NCBI RefSeq assembly: GCF_014203325.1
Contig: NZ_JACHIV010000001.1
Coordinates: forward strand, 3,349,501 to 3,413,500
From: Saccharopolyspora gloriosae
GTDB lineage: Bacteria > Actinomycetota > Actinomycetes > Mycobacteriales > Pseudonocardiaceae
DNA length: 64,000 nucleotides
Reading direction: 5' to 3'
Part shown: one piece after another, positions 1-8,168 of the stretch
How the letters are laid out: every line of letters begins with the position of its first letter
Position numbering within the stretch: the first letter of the stretch is position 1
The notes under the pieces: model-generated
Databases searched by the model: none
What the model was told of the DNA's origin: nothing
Seen by the model: the letters and a program-made list of their open reading frames with translations, nothing else
Program-made: the position numbers and the translations under genes

Positions 1-1238
1 ACGGCCTCGTCACGTTCCCCGGTTCCAGCAAGGAGGCACCGGTCTCGTTGCACGTCGTGGACGGCGTGGCCGCACCGGGCCAGGACGGCTCGGCTCCGGC
101 CGAGGTGGCGCGGGTCGTGGAGCTGGCGCTGCAGCACGCGGCGGCGCGCCCGCACGAAAGCCTCGGCGTGATCGCGATGGGCGACAAGCACGCCGCGCGG
201 ATCGAGACCGCGGTGCGTCACGCGGTCCAGGGGAAACCGGAAATGCAGGAGTTCTTCACCGAGCAGTCGAGTCCGGGCTCGCGGTTCTTCGTCAAGAACC
301 TGGAACGCGTACAGGGCGATGAGCGGGACGCGATCATCCTCACGGTCGGCGTAGCCAAACGTGCCACCGGCCGGGTCGACGGGCGGAGCTTCGGCCCGTT
401 GAACCGCACCGGTGGCGATCGCCGGTTGAACGTGGCGGTGAGCCGCGCGAAGCGGCGGATGAGCGTGGTGAGCTCTTTCGAACCGGGCGAGCTGGCGCCG
501 TCGGACACGGGCACCGGAACCGAGTTGCTGCGCAGGTACCTGGAGTTCGCGCAGGCGCACGCGGACATCGACCAGGTGGGCCGCCAGGAGGCTCTGGACC
601 TCAACGGTCTCGAGCTGGACGTGGAGCAGGCATTGGCGGAGCGGGGGATCAAAGTCTTCCCGCAGTGGGGCTTCTCGGGTTACCGCATCGATTTCGCGCT
701 GGCTCATCGCGACCAGCCCGGGCGGATGGTGCTGGCGGTGGAGGCCGACGGCGACAGCTACCACCGGTCGTACAGCGTCCGGGACCGCGACCGGTTGCGG
801 CAGTCGCACCTGGAGAACCTGGGATGGCGGTTCCACCGAGTCTGGGCGTCGGCGTGGTTCAGCGATCGGGCCGGGGAGACCGACAAGATCGTCAAGGCGT
901 GGGAGCAGGCAATGCTCGACACCGACGACGAACGCTCGGGTGCTCCCGCTGGCCACTCCGCCCAGGAACCGGTCCGGCGTGCGGACCCACCCCCCGAATC
1001 CCGACGCGGCCCGCGGCCGGACGTGACACCCGGGCAAGCGATGGACAAGTACACCGAGCGGGAACTGATCTCGCTCTGCCGCTGGCTGCTGCGCGACGGT
1101 CTGCAACTGGACCGCGATGAGCGAATCACCCAGGCCATGCAGGAGCTGGGCAAGAGCAAACGCGGCCGGATCATCGTGGAGCGGCTGACCCGCGCCGTAG
1201 AGATCGCCCAAGACCAGGCAGACCGAGAGGACCGTTGA
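1..1238 (+). CDS. SF1 helicase with C-terminal Vsr/MTES_1575-like nuclease (5'-truncated)
   Basis: The reading frame is open to the left window edge, so only the C-terminal ~412 residues are present. The first part holds late motifs of a superfamily 1 (AAA_12-type) helicase: VQGDERDAIILTVG and RRLNVAVSRAKRRM, the motif V/VI region of Upf1-like helicases. A PD-(D/E)XK-like nuclease domain follows, with YRIDFAL and VLAVEADGDSYHRS supplying the acidic residues and LRQSHLENLGWRFHRVW after them, as in the Vsr/REase_MTES_1575 family. The last ~60 residues form a small helical domain like the C-terminal module of DUF4011-type helicases. That architecture is known from Hhe-type antiphage proteins. 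The next gene starts one base after the stop, so the two are probably co-transcribed. The ATP-binding half and any DUF4011 region lie outside the window, so the full architecture is inferred. Confidence 0.8.
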   Translation, partial: GLVTFPGSSKEAPVSLHVVDGVAAPGQDGSAPAEVARVVELALQHAAARPHESLGVIAMGDKHAARIETAVRHAVQGKPEMQEFFTEQSSPGSRFFVKNLERVQGDERDAIILTVGVAKRATGRVDGRSFGPLNRTGGDRRLNVAVSRAKRRMSVVSSFEPGELAPSDTGTGTELLRRYLEFAQAHADIDQVGRQEALDLNGLELDVEQALAERGIKVFPQWGFSGYRIDFALAHRDQPGRMVLAVEADGDSYHRSYSVRDRDRLRQSHLENLGWRFHRVWASAWFSDRAGETDKIVKAWEQAMLDTDDERSGAPAGHSAQEPVRRADPPPESRRGPRPDVTPGQAMDKYTERELISLCRWLLRDGLQLDRDERITQAMQELGKSKRGRIIVERLTRAVEIAQDQADREDR

Positions 1239-1239
1239 C

Positions 1240-2088
1240 ATGTTGCCGCTGGACGACCGCACCGCGGAACGAATCGCCACCGTGATCGTGGACATGGGCG
1301 GACCGTACGAACGCAAGTCCTACGAGTTGGAACCGCTGCTGGCACGAGCGGGCTGGGTACCGGCGCCGGAGTACGACGGAACTCCGCGCGTGCGGTGGTT
1401 GGCCGAGCAGCTCATCGAGCATCGCGATGACCACGCCCGCATCGAGCGTCTGCTGTGCCGGGTCTGCGATCCCATCGAGTACGACGACGGCGCTGAGGTC
1501 GCCGAAGAGTTCCGCACGATACTCAACGAGAAGCTGATGGCAGAACGCCTCATCATCTCGCTCGTCGGTGGTCGTCCAGTGTTGGGCGAGATCGGGTCGG
1601 ACGGCTCAGCCCAGTTCACCGCCCCCGACGACCTAGACGAACGCATCAGCGGCTTGATCGTGGATACGTTCGCCGCCGACCTGCTCGTGCGCAGGCTCTC
1701 GGAGGCGCGAATCTGCGCGAGCCACGGCGCGCACACGATGGCCGTGATCGGCATCGGGAGTTTGGTCGAGGGCTTGCTCTACTCGGTTCTCGTCGAGCGG
1801 GATCCGAAGATCCGCGAGTGCGGCTTCACCAACGAGAAGGGCAAGGAAGTGTCTCCCCATCAGGTCGGTCTGGCGATGCTGATCAGCCTGGCGCACGACA
1901 ACGGGTGGATCCAGTTCGACGCGCGCGCCTTCATGGATCGCGTGCGGGAGTTCCGGAACTTCATCCATCCGAGGTTGGAGATGGAGAAGCAGTCCCGGTT
2001 CGACGACGACACGGTGATGATGTGCTGGGCGCCGGTCCGCGCGCTGCTCAACGATCTCGAAGAGCACCTGCCACCGGTCCCGCGCTGA
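1240..2088 (+). CDS. HEPN-like hypothetical protein partnered with the helicase-nuclease
   Basis: This 282-aa cytoplasmic protein has no signal peptide or membrane segment. It begins one base after the stop of the helicase-nuclease gene, so they form one transcript. The N-terminal ~75 residues are a compact alpha/beta region with the segment WLAEQLIEHRDDHARIERLL. The C-terminal half is mostly helical and ends in VREFRNFIHPRLEME. There, R239-N-F-I-H243 followed by Pro looks like the RNxxH signature of HEPN domains, although the spacing is shorter than the classical Rx4-6H unless R236 is used. HEPN proteins are common RNases or nucleotidyltransferase partners in toxin-antitoxin and abortive-infection systems. 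I do not recognise a specific family. A defence role rests on the motif and the neighbour and is an inference. Confidence 0.7.
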   Translation: MLPLDDRTAERIATVIVDMGGPYERKSYELEPLLARAGWVPAPEYDGTPRVRWLAEQLIEHRDDHARIERLLCRVCDPIEYDDGAEVAEEFRTILNEKLMAERLIISLVGGRPVLGEIGSDGSAQFTAPDDLDERISGLIVDTFAADLLVRRLSEARICASHGAHTMAVIGIGSLVEGLLYSVLVERDPKIRECGFTNEKGKEVSPHQVGLAMLISLAHDNGWIQFDARAFMDRVREFRNFIHPRLEMEKQSRFDDDTVMMCWAPVRALLNDLEEHLPPVPR

Positions 2089-2097
2089 TCCGTCGGC

Positions 2098-2282
2098 TGC
2101 TCGGGCAAGCGGTCAGTCCCTCCGCCGAGGCCGTCGCGCTCGCCGGTGCGGGCGCCGTCGTCTCCGCTGCGGGCGGCCTCCGCGGCGCGGAGTTCGCGGG
2201 AGCGCTGCACCTCGTCTGCGCGGTGCTCGCCGCGCTGGCTGCGATCTCGGCGGTGGCGGTGCTCGTGCTGGCCCGGTGCTGA
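2098..2282 (+). pseudogene. Remnant of MFS transporter C-terminus
   Basis: A short frame without a plausible start reads as the tail of a major-facilitator drug transporter. It contains a small-residue hydrophobic helix (ALAGAGAVVSAAGG), a Phe-x-x-x-Leu-His linker, and a final helix (LHLVCAVLAALAAISAVAVL) ending at a TGA. The rest of such a transporter would lie upstream, but that space is occupied by the intact 282-aa gene in another frame. It is therefore most likely a deletion scar left when the upstream genes were inserted. A chance hydrophobic frame in GC-rich DNA is the alternative. Confidence 0.45.
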
Positions 2283-2294
2283 GGTCGCGGCGGT

Positions 2295-2573
2295 TCACCG
2301 CGCGCCGCGACGGCGGGGTTCCGGGCCGGGGCGGCTCGGGACTTCGTCGTTGCGGCGCAACCACTGCCGGGCTCGCACGCGGACGTCTTCGTCGTCGTCC
2401 CAATCGCCGCCGGTGTGCACGACGTCGAGCACGTGCTCGTCGTCGTGCGAACCGCGCCGGTCACCCGCGTGCACCGTCATCAAGTGCTCCCCGCGCCCCC
2501 AGCGGAAGGTGTAGGACCGACCCGAAGGGGCGCGGGCGAACACCCAGGTCATCGGCAGGTACCGCTTCGTCAC
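2295..2573 (-). CDS. Small acidic/basic hypothetical protein
   Basis: This 92-aa protein is not one I recognise. The first half contains MTWVFARAPSGRSYTFRWGRG. It is followed by an Asp/His-rich stretch (HDDEHVLDVV, GDWDDDEDVRVRARQWL) and a short Arg/Pro-rich tail. It has no membrane segment or Cys motif. The WDDDEDVRVRARQWLRRNDE segment suggests a helical surface. The aromatic and acidic composition is unlike random antisense translation, which supports it as real. It stands alone between the transporter remnant and the XRE regulator, with no visible operon. Confidence 0.5.
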   Translation of the reverse strand: MTKRYLPMTWVFARAPSGRSYTFRWGRGEHLMTVHAGDRRGSHDDEHVLDVVHTGGDWDDDEDVRVRARQWLRRNDEVPSRPGPEPRRRGAR

Positions 2574-2696
2574 GACAGCAGCCCCTCGGTCTCCGGGAGC
2601 GGGTTCCGCACTCGACCACGCACTAGCGCTTCGGACATACCAGGACGTTAGGACGAGGATGCCGCAGCTCCGGGTAGGTTTTCTCCCCTCACCTGA

Positions 2697-3896
2697 TCAG
2701 CTGACCCGCAGCTCGCGAGCCAATTCACGAGCCGTGGCCGACTCACCGGCGGGTGGACTGTCACGCAGTCCGCAGGCGAGCTGACGAGCCCAGCCGTTGT
2801 AGCGCGTGGTCTCCGGCGCGGTGCGATGCGCCTCCCGCAGAGTGGCCAAAGTGGACGGTGCATCGCCCTGCTGGTCATGCGCGCGTGCGACTTCGATCAA
2901 ATGCCGCGCGCGACGCGGGACCGACGCGATCTCACCGCGCGCCAGGCTGCGCTGGTACCGCAGCGCCTCGCCGCCGCGGCGCAGGTCAACGCTGATGCTC
3001 ACCGCATGCGCGCGCATCACCTGGGTGCTGAAGCTCGACTGCACGTGCCGGTACCCGGGGCCGAGCGTGCGCGCCACCGAGTCGGCGAGTTCCCAATACC
3101 GCCAAGCCTCACCGAGATGGCCCTTGCGCGCGCAGGTCAACGCGCACTCGACGAGCAGCGCGCCGCGCAGCCCGTTCCGAGCATCGTCTTCGCCCGCTTC
3201 GAGGGCGTGCTGAGCCTCGATGGCGACCGTCAGCGCTTCGTCCCAGCGCCCGGATTCCCGCAAGACCTGCACCAATGCCCACGCGCCGCCGCCGATGAGG
3301 TACGGGTCGTCGGCCTCGTACCCTTCGGTCACGGCACGGTCGACGACGAGCCACACCAGTTCCGGCGCGGGCTGGTAAGCGACGTAGAAGTTGGCCAACT
3401 GGTAGACGCCGGCGAGCAGCCGCCGAGCCTGCCGCTGCTCAGGGCCGCGCCGGGAGCGCACCGCGTGCTGTGCGTCGCGGATCAGGCCCGGAAGCACACG
3501 CCCGACCCTCGTCCGGTGATCAGGCGAAGCGTGGCGGATGGTCCAAGCTGCGTTCAGCCTCTCCGCCAGATGCGCCGTATCCACCTCGCCCGTCGAAAGC
3601 CGGAACCGATCCGCGGTGAGCGCGGCCTGCACCTCCCGCAGCGCGGAGTGCTCGTCCCCGCCGTCGAACCGAGCGACGGACACCGCGGTGTCGTTGCCCG
3701 TCAGCTCCGCCAGATCGGCGATGTCCAGTGCTTTCGCCAGGCGCACCAGCATGTGCAGCTTCGGCGTCTGCAAACGACCCGACTCGACTGACTTGACCCA
3801 CTCCGCTGAACGGTCCACCAAGCCGCCCAGCACGGGGCGGCTCATGCCGACACGTTCCCTGGCCCGTTTGATCCGCCAGCCGACGTCAGCGCTCAT
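2697..3896 (-). CDS. XRE-family regulator with TPR-like C-terminal domain
   Basis: The protein has 399 aa from the ATG at 3896; an upstream in-frame ATG would add 15 residues before the HTH and is less likely. The N-terminal ~65 residues form a lambda-repressor-like HTH (WRIKRARERVGMSRPVLGG, then WVKSVESGR). The remaining ~300 residues are alpha-helical with repeated Ala/Leu/Arg helices such as LLAGVYQLANFYVAYQ and WDEALTVAIEAQHALEAG, typical of the TPR sensing domain of actinomycete XRE regulators. These often control a neighbouring gene in response to a peptide or cell-state signal. The divergent neighbour is the NACHT NTPase 365 bp away, which makes it a candidate target. No ligand can be inferred. 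Confidence 0.85.
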   Translation of the reverse strand: MSADVGWRIKRARERVGMSRPVLGGLVDRSAEWVKSVESGRLQTPKLHMLVRLAKALDIADLAELTGNDTAVSVARFDGGDEHSALREVQAALTADRFRLSTGEVDTAHLAERLNAAWTIRHASPDHRTRVGRVLPGLIRDAQHAVRSRRGPEQRQARRLLAGVYQLANFYVAYQPAPELVWLVVDRAVTEGYEADDPYLIGGGAWALVQVLRESGRWDEALTVAIEAQHALEAGEDDARNGLRGALLVECALTCARKGHLGEAWRYWELADSVARTLGPGYRHVQSSFSTQVMRAHAVSISVDLRRGGEALRYQRSLARGEIASVPRRARHLIEVARAHDQQGDAPSTLATLREAHRTAPETTRYNGWARQLACGLRDSPPAGESATARELARELRVS

Positions 3897-4008
3897 GCAC
3901 CCGAAGTATCCACATCCGGTTGCAAAACGGAACATCAACACGGCCGCGGGCGAGCCGATCGCACCGCCGCCTCCCGGTGATCGGAGCGTTCGTCTCCTCT
4001 CGTTGGAC

Positions 4009-4021
4009 GAACGGTCCGTTC
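4009..4021. promoter_or_regulatory. 13-bp palindrome, possible operator
   Basis: GAACGG-T-CCGTTC is a perfect inverted repeat about 115 bp upstream of the regulator start and about 170 bp upstream of the NACHT promoter. It resembles TetR- or XRE-type half-sites. Which protein binds it is unknown. Confidence 0.4.
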
Positions 4022-4190
4022 ACTCCGCCCGGTGCTGCATCGCTCGGTGTGGATCATCCCGGCGGGCGTGGTCGTCGGAGGGCGTGCGATCTTGTTGATC
4101 GTTGAACGACTCCGCTTCAGCCGGGCGTCCCGATCGGTGCCGTTCGGCGCGTCACGGATCACACTCGGCCACACCGACCGGAATGGAGCG

Positions 4191-4219
4191 TTTACAGTGC
4201 GTGCCCGCCAGACCATAGT
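4191..4219 (+). promoter_or_regulatory. Sigma70/HrdB-type promoter for the NACHT gene
   Basis: TTTACA (4191-4196) and CATAGT (4214-4219) are separated by 17 bp, a close match to the vegetative consensus. Transcription would start near 4226. That leaves a ~35-nt leader to the ATG at 4261, which is preceded by GGAGAG, and supports that start over the upstream TTG at 4237. Confidence 0.55.
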
Positions 4220-4260
4220 TTGAGGCGCACGCGCGGTTGCCGACTCGTGGAGAGACGATC

Positions 4261-6714
4261 ATGCAGAACAGGCTCGCCCGCACGGTGCGGACGGCACTGC
4301 TCATCGGGGCAGGCAGTGCGGTCACACTGGTCCTCGTCCCGACCGCCATCAGCATCGGGACCGGCGGAAAGCTCCCCGGATTCCTCCAACCGCTGGCGAC
4401 GTTCCTGTGGCCGCTGGTCATCGTGTTCCTGCTGTTCGCCGCCGCGCTCGCCGCGTGGGAACGCATCACCAACGCCGACAAGCCCATCACCGCGCGCCGG
4501 CTCAACTCGCCGTCGAACCGCGAACGGTCCGTGCAGAGCACCGAGCGTTACGCCCGCGAACGGCTCAACGGCTCCCTCGCCGAACACGTCGCGCAACTGC
4601 TCGACGTCGACGAGGTGCCCGCGACGGTCGCCCGCCCGGCGGACGTCGTCGTGCAGCTCAACCAAGGCGGGAAATCCCGGCTGCCCGCCCACGCCGACCT
4701 GCCCGAGACCCTCGACGACGCCAACGGCGCGCTGCTGATCCTCGGCGCGCCCGGCTCCGGCAAGTCGACGCTGCTGCTGGAGCTCACCCGTGCGCTGTCG
4801 CTGCGGGCCGCGGGCGACCAGCGGCGGCCGATCCCGTTCATCATCGACCTCGGATCCTGGGCGATGTCCGGGTGGCGGTGGGACAACCGCAGGCCCGCGC
4901 CGCCCGCCGACTTCGAGAAGTGGCTGCTGCGCGAGATCGAACGCCGCTACACCGTGCACCCCTCGCTCGGCCGGATCTGGCTCGAACAGGGCAAGGTCGG
5001 GCTGATGCTCGACGGGCTCGACGAGGTCCCGCCCGAATACCAGGAACGCTGCGTCAACGAGATCAACAAGCTGCGCGACTCGTTCATCATCCGGGAACTC
5101 GTGGTCTGCTGCCGCAGCGAGGAGCACGAAGCGCTCACCACGCCGCTGCAGCTGAACAACTCCGTCACGATCAACCCGCTCACCCGCAAGCAGGTCGTGG
5201 AGTTCTTCACCCGCATCGGCCCCCGCGTGGACGGCGTGCGCTCCGCGCTGCGCACCGACCCGGAGCTGTGGCGCCTGCTGGACTCGCCGCTGATGCTGAG
5301 CCTGATGGCGCTCGCCTACCAGGACCGGCCGTCGTCGGAGATCCGGCTCAGCGGCGCGCTCCCGCAGCGGCGGCGCCAGGTGTTCGACGCCTACCTCACC
5401 GCCGTCCCCACCCGGGAGGCCGACGACCTCGGCTATCCGCCGGAGAAGGTGCTGCGGACGCTGCGCTTCCTCGCGCGGGTCTCGGCGAGCCCGCTGTGCA
5501 ACGACCTCACGGCTCGCACCCGGTTGCCGAGCCTCGTCGCCTGGGCGCGCTTCCTGCCGTCGAGCACGCTGGTGCACGTGTTCGGGCGCGGACTTCCCGG
5601 CGTGCTCGCCGGATCCGTCACCGGTGCCACGCTGGCGATGGGCATGCTGCTGGGACCCGCGTCCGCGCTGGTGACGGCGCTGCTGCTCGTCGGCTACGTG
5701 GCGTTCCTCGACCACCTCTCGACGCTGCCGTGGGTCCGCCCTGCGCAGAAGTCCGGCACCATCCCGCAAGGCTGGATCACCGCCGCCTGCGGGTACCTGC
5801 TCGGGCTGGTCGTGAGCCTGGCGCTGGTCGGGCTCATCACGCCCGCCACGAACTGGCTCGCGGCGCAGCCGCTGTGGGTCGGGGTGCCCGTGGTGATCCT
5901 GACGGCGTTCCTGACGATCATGAGCGCGGTCGAAGCGTGGTCGAAGATGCCCGGCAACAGCGCGGCGCTCGGGGCGGCCGGGTCGGTGCTCGTCGGCGTC
6001 TCGATGTTCTGGATCGGGCCGCAGGAGCTGCTGACCTCGATGGGCATCGGCGTGGTGCTGGGCATCGTCGCGGGACTCACCACCGCGGCCCGCGACGAGG
6101 TGTGGTGGCAATTCGGCGAGGACCAGTACGAAGCGTTCGACGGGCAGGGTTCCAAGCTGCTGAAGAACTCCGCTCCCCTGGTCGGCGCGGCCGGACTGAT
6201 GGGCGTGCTGCCGGTGCTGTTCTCCGGAACGCTGCTCGACGAACGCGCCCTCGACACGGGAATCGGCCTCCTGGTCGCGGGACTCGCCGCACCCGCCGCG
6301 TGGCACGCCGACGTGTTCCCCTTCGACAGCGCGAAGAACGCAGCCTCCGAATGGCTGGCGCGGGCGATGGCGCTGAGCGAACTGCCGGTCCGCCGGGCGC
6401 GGTTGCTGCGCGGGCTCGCGGAGCACAGCATGCTGTCCCGCGTGGACGGTGGGTACCGGTTCACGCACCTGCTGCTGCGCGATCACCTGCTCGGCTACGA
6501 GCGGAAACCGGCGAAGAAGCCGGGCGGCGAAGAGGCCACGGACTCCGATGCGGCGGAGAAGAGCTCGTCCGGCACCGGCGAATCCACGAGCTCGGACGAG
6601 GCGGCGAAGGCGGACTCGCCGGAGCAAACACCCTCCGATGCCGGGGCGGATTCCGGTTCAGGAGAGGAGAAGGCCGCGGCGGACCCGGCGAAGCCCGGCG
6701 CCGCGAAGTCCTGA
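4261..6714 (+). CDS. Membrane-anchored NACHT-domain STAND NTPase
   Basis: This is an 817-aa protein. Two membrane helices lie near the N-terminus (about residues 10-30 and 45-65). A NACHT-type P-loop NTPase follows, with Walker A GAPGSGKST at 162-170 and Walker B VGLMLDGLDEVP at 246-257, whose D-G-L-D-E-V-P is characteristic of NACHT. After a helical linker come about eight further hydrophobic helices (about residues 440-690). A short cytosolic segment (LAEHSMLSRVDGGYRFTHLL) is the winged-helix-like end of many NACHT modules. The last ~60 residues are a low-complexity Ser/Glu/Lys tail. NACHT proteins are signal-transducing switches, and bacterial NACHTs include antiphage sensors related to animal NLRs. 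The membrane module in place of a repeat sensor suggests membrane sensing or membrane-directed effector action (inference). It is monocistronic, with a hairpin after the stop. Confidence 0.85.
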   Translation: MQNRLARTVRTALLIGAGSAVTLVLVPTAISIGTGGKLPGFLQPLATFLWPLVIVFLLFAAALAAWERITNADKPITARRLNSPSNRERSVQSTERYARERLNGSLAEHVAQLLDVDEVPATVARPADVVVQLNQGGKSRLPAHADLPETLDDANGALLILGAPGSGKSTLLLELTRALSLRAAGDQRRPIPFIIDLGSWAMSGWRWDNRRPAPPADFEKWLLREIERRYTVHPSLGRIWLEQGKVGLMLDGLDEVPPEYQERCVNEINKLRDSFIIRELVVCCRSEEHEALTTPLQLNNSVTINPLTRKQVVEFFTRIGPRVDGVRSALRTDPELWRLLDSPLMLSLMALAYQDRPSSEIRLSGALPQRRRQVFDAYLTAVPTREADDLGYPPEKVLRTLRFLARVSASPLCNDLTARTRLPSLVAWARFLPSSTLVHVFGRGLPGVLAGSVTGATLAMGMLLGPASALVTALLLVGYVAFLDHLSTLPWVRPAQKSGTIPQGWITAACGYLLGLVVSLALVGLITPATNWLAAQPLWVGVPVVILTAFLTIMSAVEAWSKMPGNSAALGAAGSVLVGVSMFWIGPQELLTSMGIGVVLGIVAGLTTAARDEVWWQFGEDQYEAFDGQGSKLLKNSAPLVGAAGLMGVLPVLFSGTLLDERALDTGIGLLVAGLAAPAAWHADVFPFDSAKNAASEWLARAMALSELPVRRARLLRGLAEHSMLSRVDGGYRFTHLLLRDHLLGYERKPAKKPGGEEATDSDAAEKSSSGTGESTSSDEAAKADSPEQTPSDAGADSGSGEEKAAADPAKPGAAKS

Positions 6715-6720
6715 TCGGCA

Positions 6721-6747
6721 CCCCGCGGTGATCAGCGCACCGCGGGG
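6721..6747. terminator. Bidirectional hairpin terminator
   Basis: CCCCGCGGTG and CACCGCGGGG form a perfect 10-bp stem with a 7-nt loop, 7 bp after the NACHT stop. It overlaps the last codons of the convergent oxidoreductase gene, so it probably serves both genes. There is no U-tract, as is usual in actinomycetes. Confidence 0.65.
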
Positions 6748-7727
6748 ATCAGCCGCGCCAGGCGGCGGTACGAATCGAGCAGGGCGTCCTCGTCGTGGCC
6801 GCTGGTCGTGATGAGCAGCTCGTCGGCCTCCACCGCGTCCACGATGGACTGCAACCGGTCGCCGACCTGCTCCTCCGTGCCGTAGACGTGGCCGCGCATC
6901 GCGCGCTCGAAGTGCTCGCGCTCCTTGTCGCTCGGGCCACGAGCGAGGATTTCCGCCGCGGGCTCCAACGGCGGGAAGACGCCGTGCACTCGCGAGTACG
7001 CGGTGGACCACGCTTCCGGAACGAGGATGCGGCGCGCCTGCTCGGTGGTCTCCGCGACCGCGACGGAACGAGACAACACCACGTGCGGCCGATCCGACCA
7101 GGCCGACGGGCGGAACCGCTCGCGGTAGGCGTCGATCGAACTCCGCAGCGCGTCGTCCCCGCGCACGGCGGCGATCACCAGCGGCAGCCCGGCCACCGCC
7201 GCGAACTCGACGCCCGCCCCCGTGGCCAGTACGAACACCGGGATGTGCAGCCCCTCCGAGGGCACAGCGCGCACCGCGGACTCCGGGCCACCGGTGAAGT
7301 AGCCGAGGAGTTCGGCCAGCTGCTCGGCGAAGCGCTCCGCGGACTCGCGCCCGTGCCCCAGCGCCCGGCGCACCGCTGAGGTGAACCCGAGCGACCGGCC
7401 CAGGCCCAGGTCGATGCGGCCCGGGTGCAGCGATTCGAGGACGCCGAACTGCTCGGCCACCACCAGCGGCGCGTGGTTCGGGAGCATCACCCCACCGGTG
7501 CCGACCCGGATGCGCGAGGTCGCCCCCGCCACCGCCGCCGCCAGGACGGCCGGGGCCGCCCCGGCCACACCGGGGACGCCGTGGTGCTCGGCCACCCAGA
7601 ACCGGTGGTAGCCGAGCGCCTCCGCTTCCACGGCGAACCGGACCGTGCGCGACAACGACTCCGCGGGAGCGCGCCCGCGGCGCACGAGCGAACGGTCCAG
7701 GACGGAGAAGCGCAGGGGTGCGGTCAC
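6732..7727 (-). CDS. LLM-class (luciferase-like) flavin-dependent oxidoreductase
   Basis: The protein has 331 aa from a GTG start. VTAPLRFSVLDRSLVRRG is the usual N-terminus of the MsnO8-type luciferase-like monooxygenases; longer frames add only Arg-rich sequence. Features include YHRFWVAEHHGVPG, TSRIRVGTGGVMLPNHAP and LHPGRIDLGLGRSLG, which match the flavin-binding (beta/alpha)8 barrel and the AEHHG signature. The C-terminal QVGDRLQSIVDAVEADELLITTSGHDEDALLDS is also typical. These enzymes use FMN or F420 to oxidise small substrates; the substrate is unknown. The gene is a single unit, convergent with the NACHT gene. Confidence 0.9.
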   Translation of the reverse strand: MTAPLRFSVLDRSLVRRGRAPAESLSRTVRFAVEAEALGYHRFWVAEHHGVPGVAGAAPAVLAAAVAGATSRIRVGTGGVMLPNHAPLVVAEQFGVLESLHPGRIDLGLGRSLGFTSAVRRALGHGRESAERFAEQLAELLGYFTGGPESAVRAVPSEGLHIPVFVLATGAGVEFAAVAGLPLVIAAVRGDDALRSSIDAYRERFRPSAWSDRPHVVLSRSVAVAETTEQARRILVPEAWSTAYSRVHGVFPPLEPAAEILARGPSDKEREHFERAMRGHVYGTEEQVGDRLQSIVDAVEADELLITTSGHDEDALLDSYRRLARLIPAVR

Positions 7728-7893
7728 ACCGGTGCCAACACCGGCGGTCGGCGGCCGGATTCCCGACTGGCGCCGAGATCTCCCGGTCGACCGAACGGTC
7801 CGCTTTTGATACCCCGAATGGAGCAGTGCCCGGAATGAAGATACTCTCTGCATTCGATCAACACGTTGCGTATTCACAACAGGAGGATTCGCT

Positions 7894-8100
7894 GTGCCGA
7901 CCTTGGCTCCACCAGCCCTCACCTACCAGTTGACCTGCGACGACACCCATGGCTGGGCGGCCGTGTACCGCACCAGCGGAGCGGTTCTGGAGTTCCTGGG
8001 CTTCCAGCGCCTCGACGAGGCCACCCTGCGGGTGCTGCGCGAGAACCCGGGCACCCACCGCGACGAGGACGGCATGCTCCGGTGCACGATCGCGGTCTGA
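7894..8100 (+). CDS. Small hypothetical protein
   Basis: The gene encodes 68 aa from a GTG start with a strong Shine-Dalgarno (AGGAGG, 7881-7886) at ideal distance. The sequence has a central VYRTSGAVLEFLGFQRLDE and a C-terminal THRDEDGMLRCTIAV. It looks like a compact alpha/beta domain with one Cys near each end (residues 15 and 64). I do not recognise a family. It ends 68 bp before the universal stress gene and may be co-transcribed with it. Confidence 0.65.
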   Translation: MPTLAPPALTYQLTCDDTHGWAAVYRTSGAVLEFLGFQRLDEATLRVLRENPGTHRDEDGMLRCTIAV

Positions 8101-8168
8101 GCACCCGGTAGCCGGTGCGCCGAACCTCCTGCACAGTCGGATGCGACGAGGACACGCGGGGGGACGAG

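Larger units (their letters stand above)
3897..4260. other. Divergent intergenic region between XRE regulator and NACHT gene
   Basis: There is no convincing gene in these 364 bases. The short frames found here are Arg/Ser-rich and overlap each other. The region holds a 13-bp palindrome at 4009-4021 and a good promoter at 4191-4219 reading toward the NACHT gene. Confidence 0.7.

Noticed and set aside
4192-6627. Long minus-strand open frame of 811 aa opposite the NACHT gene
   Set aside because: Composition is Arg/Gln/His-rich, as expected from the antisense of GC-rich coding DNA, and the plus strand has clear NACHT motifs, a promoter and a ribosome site.
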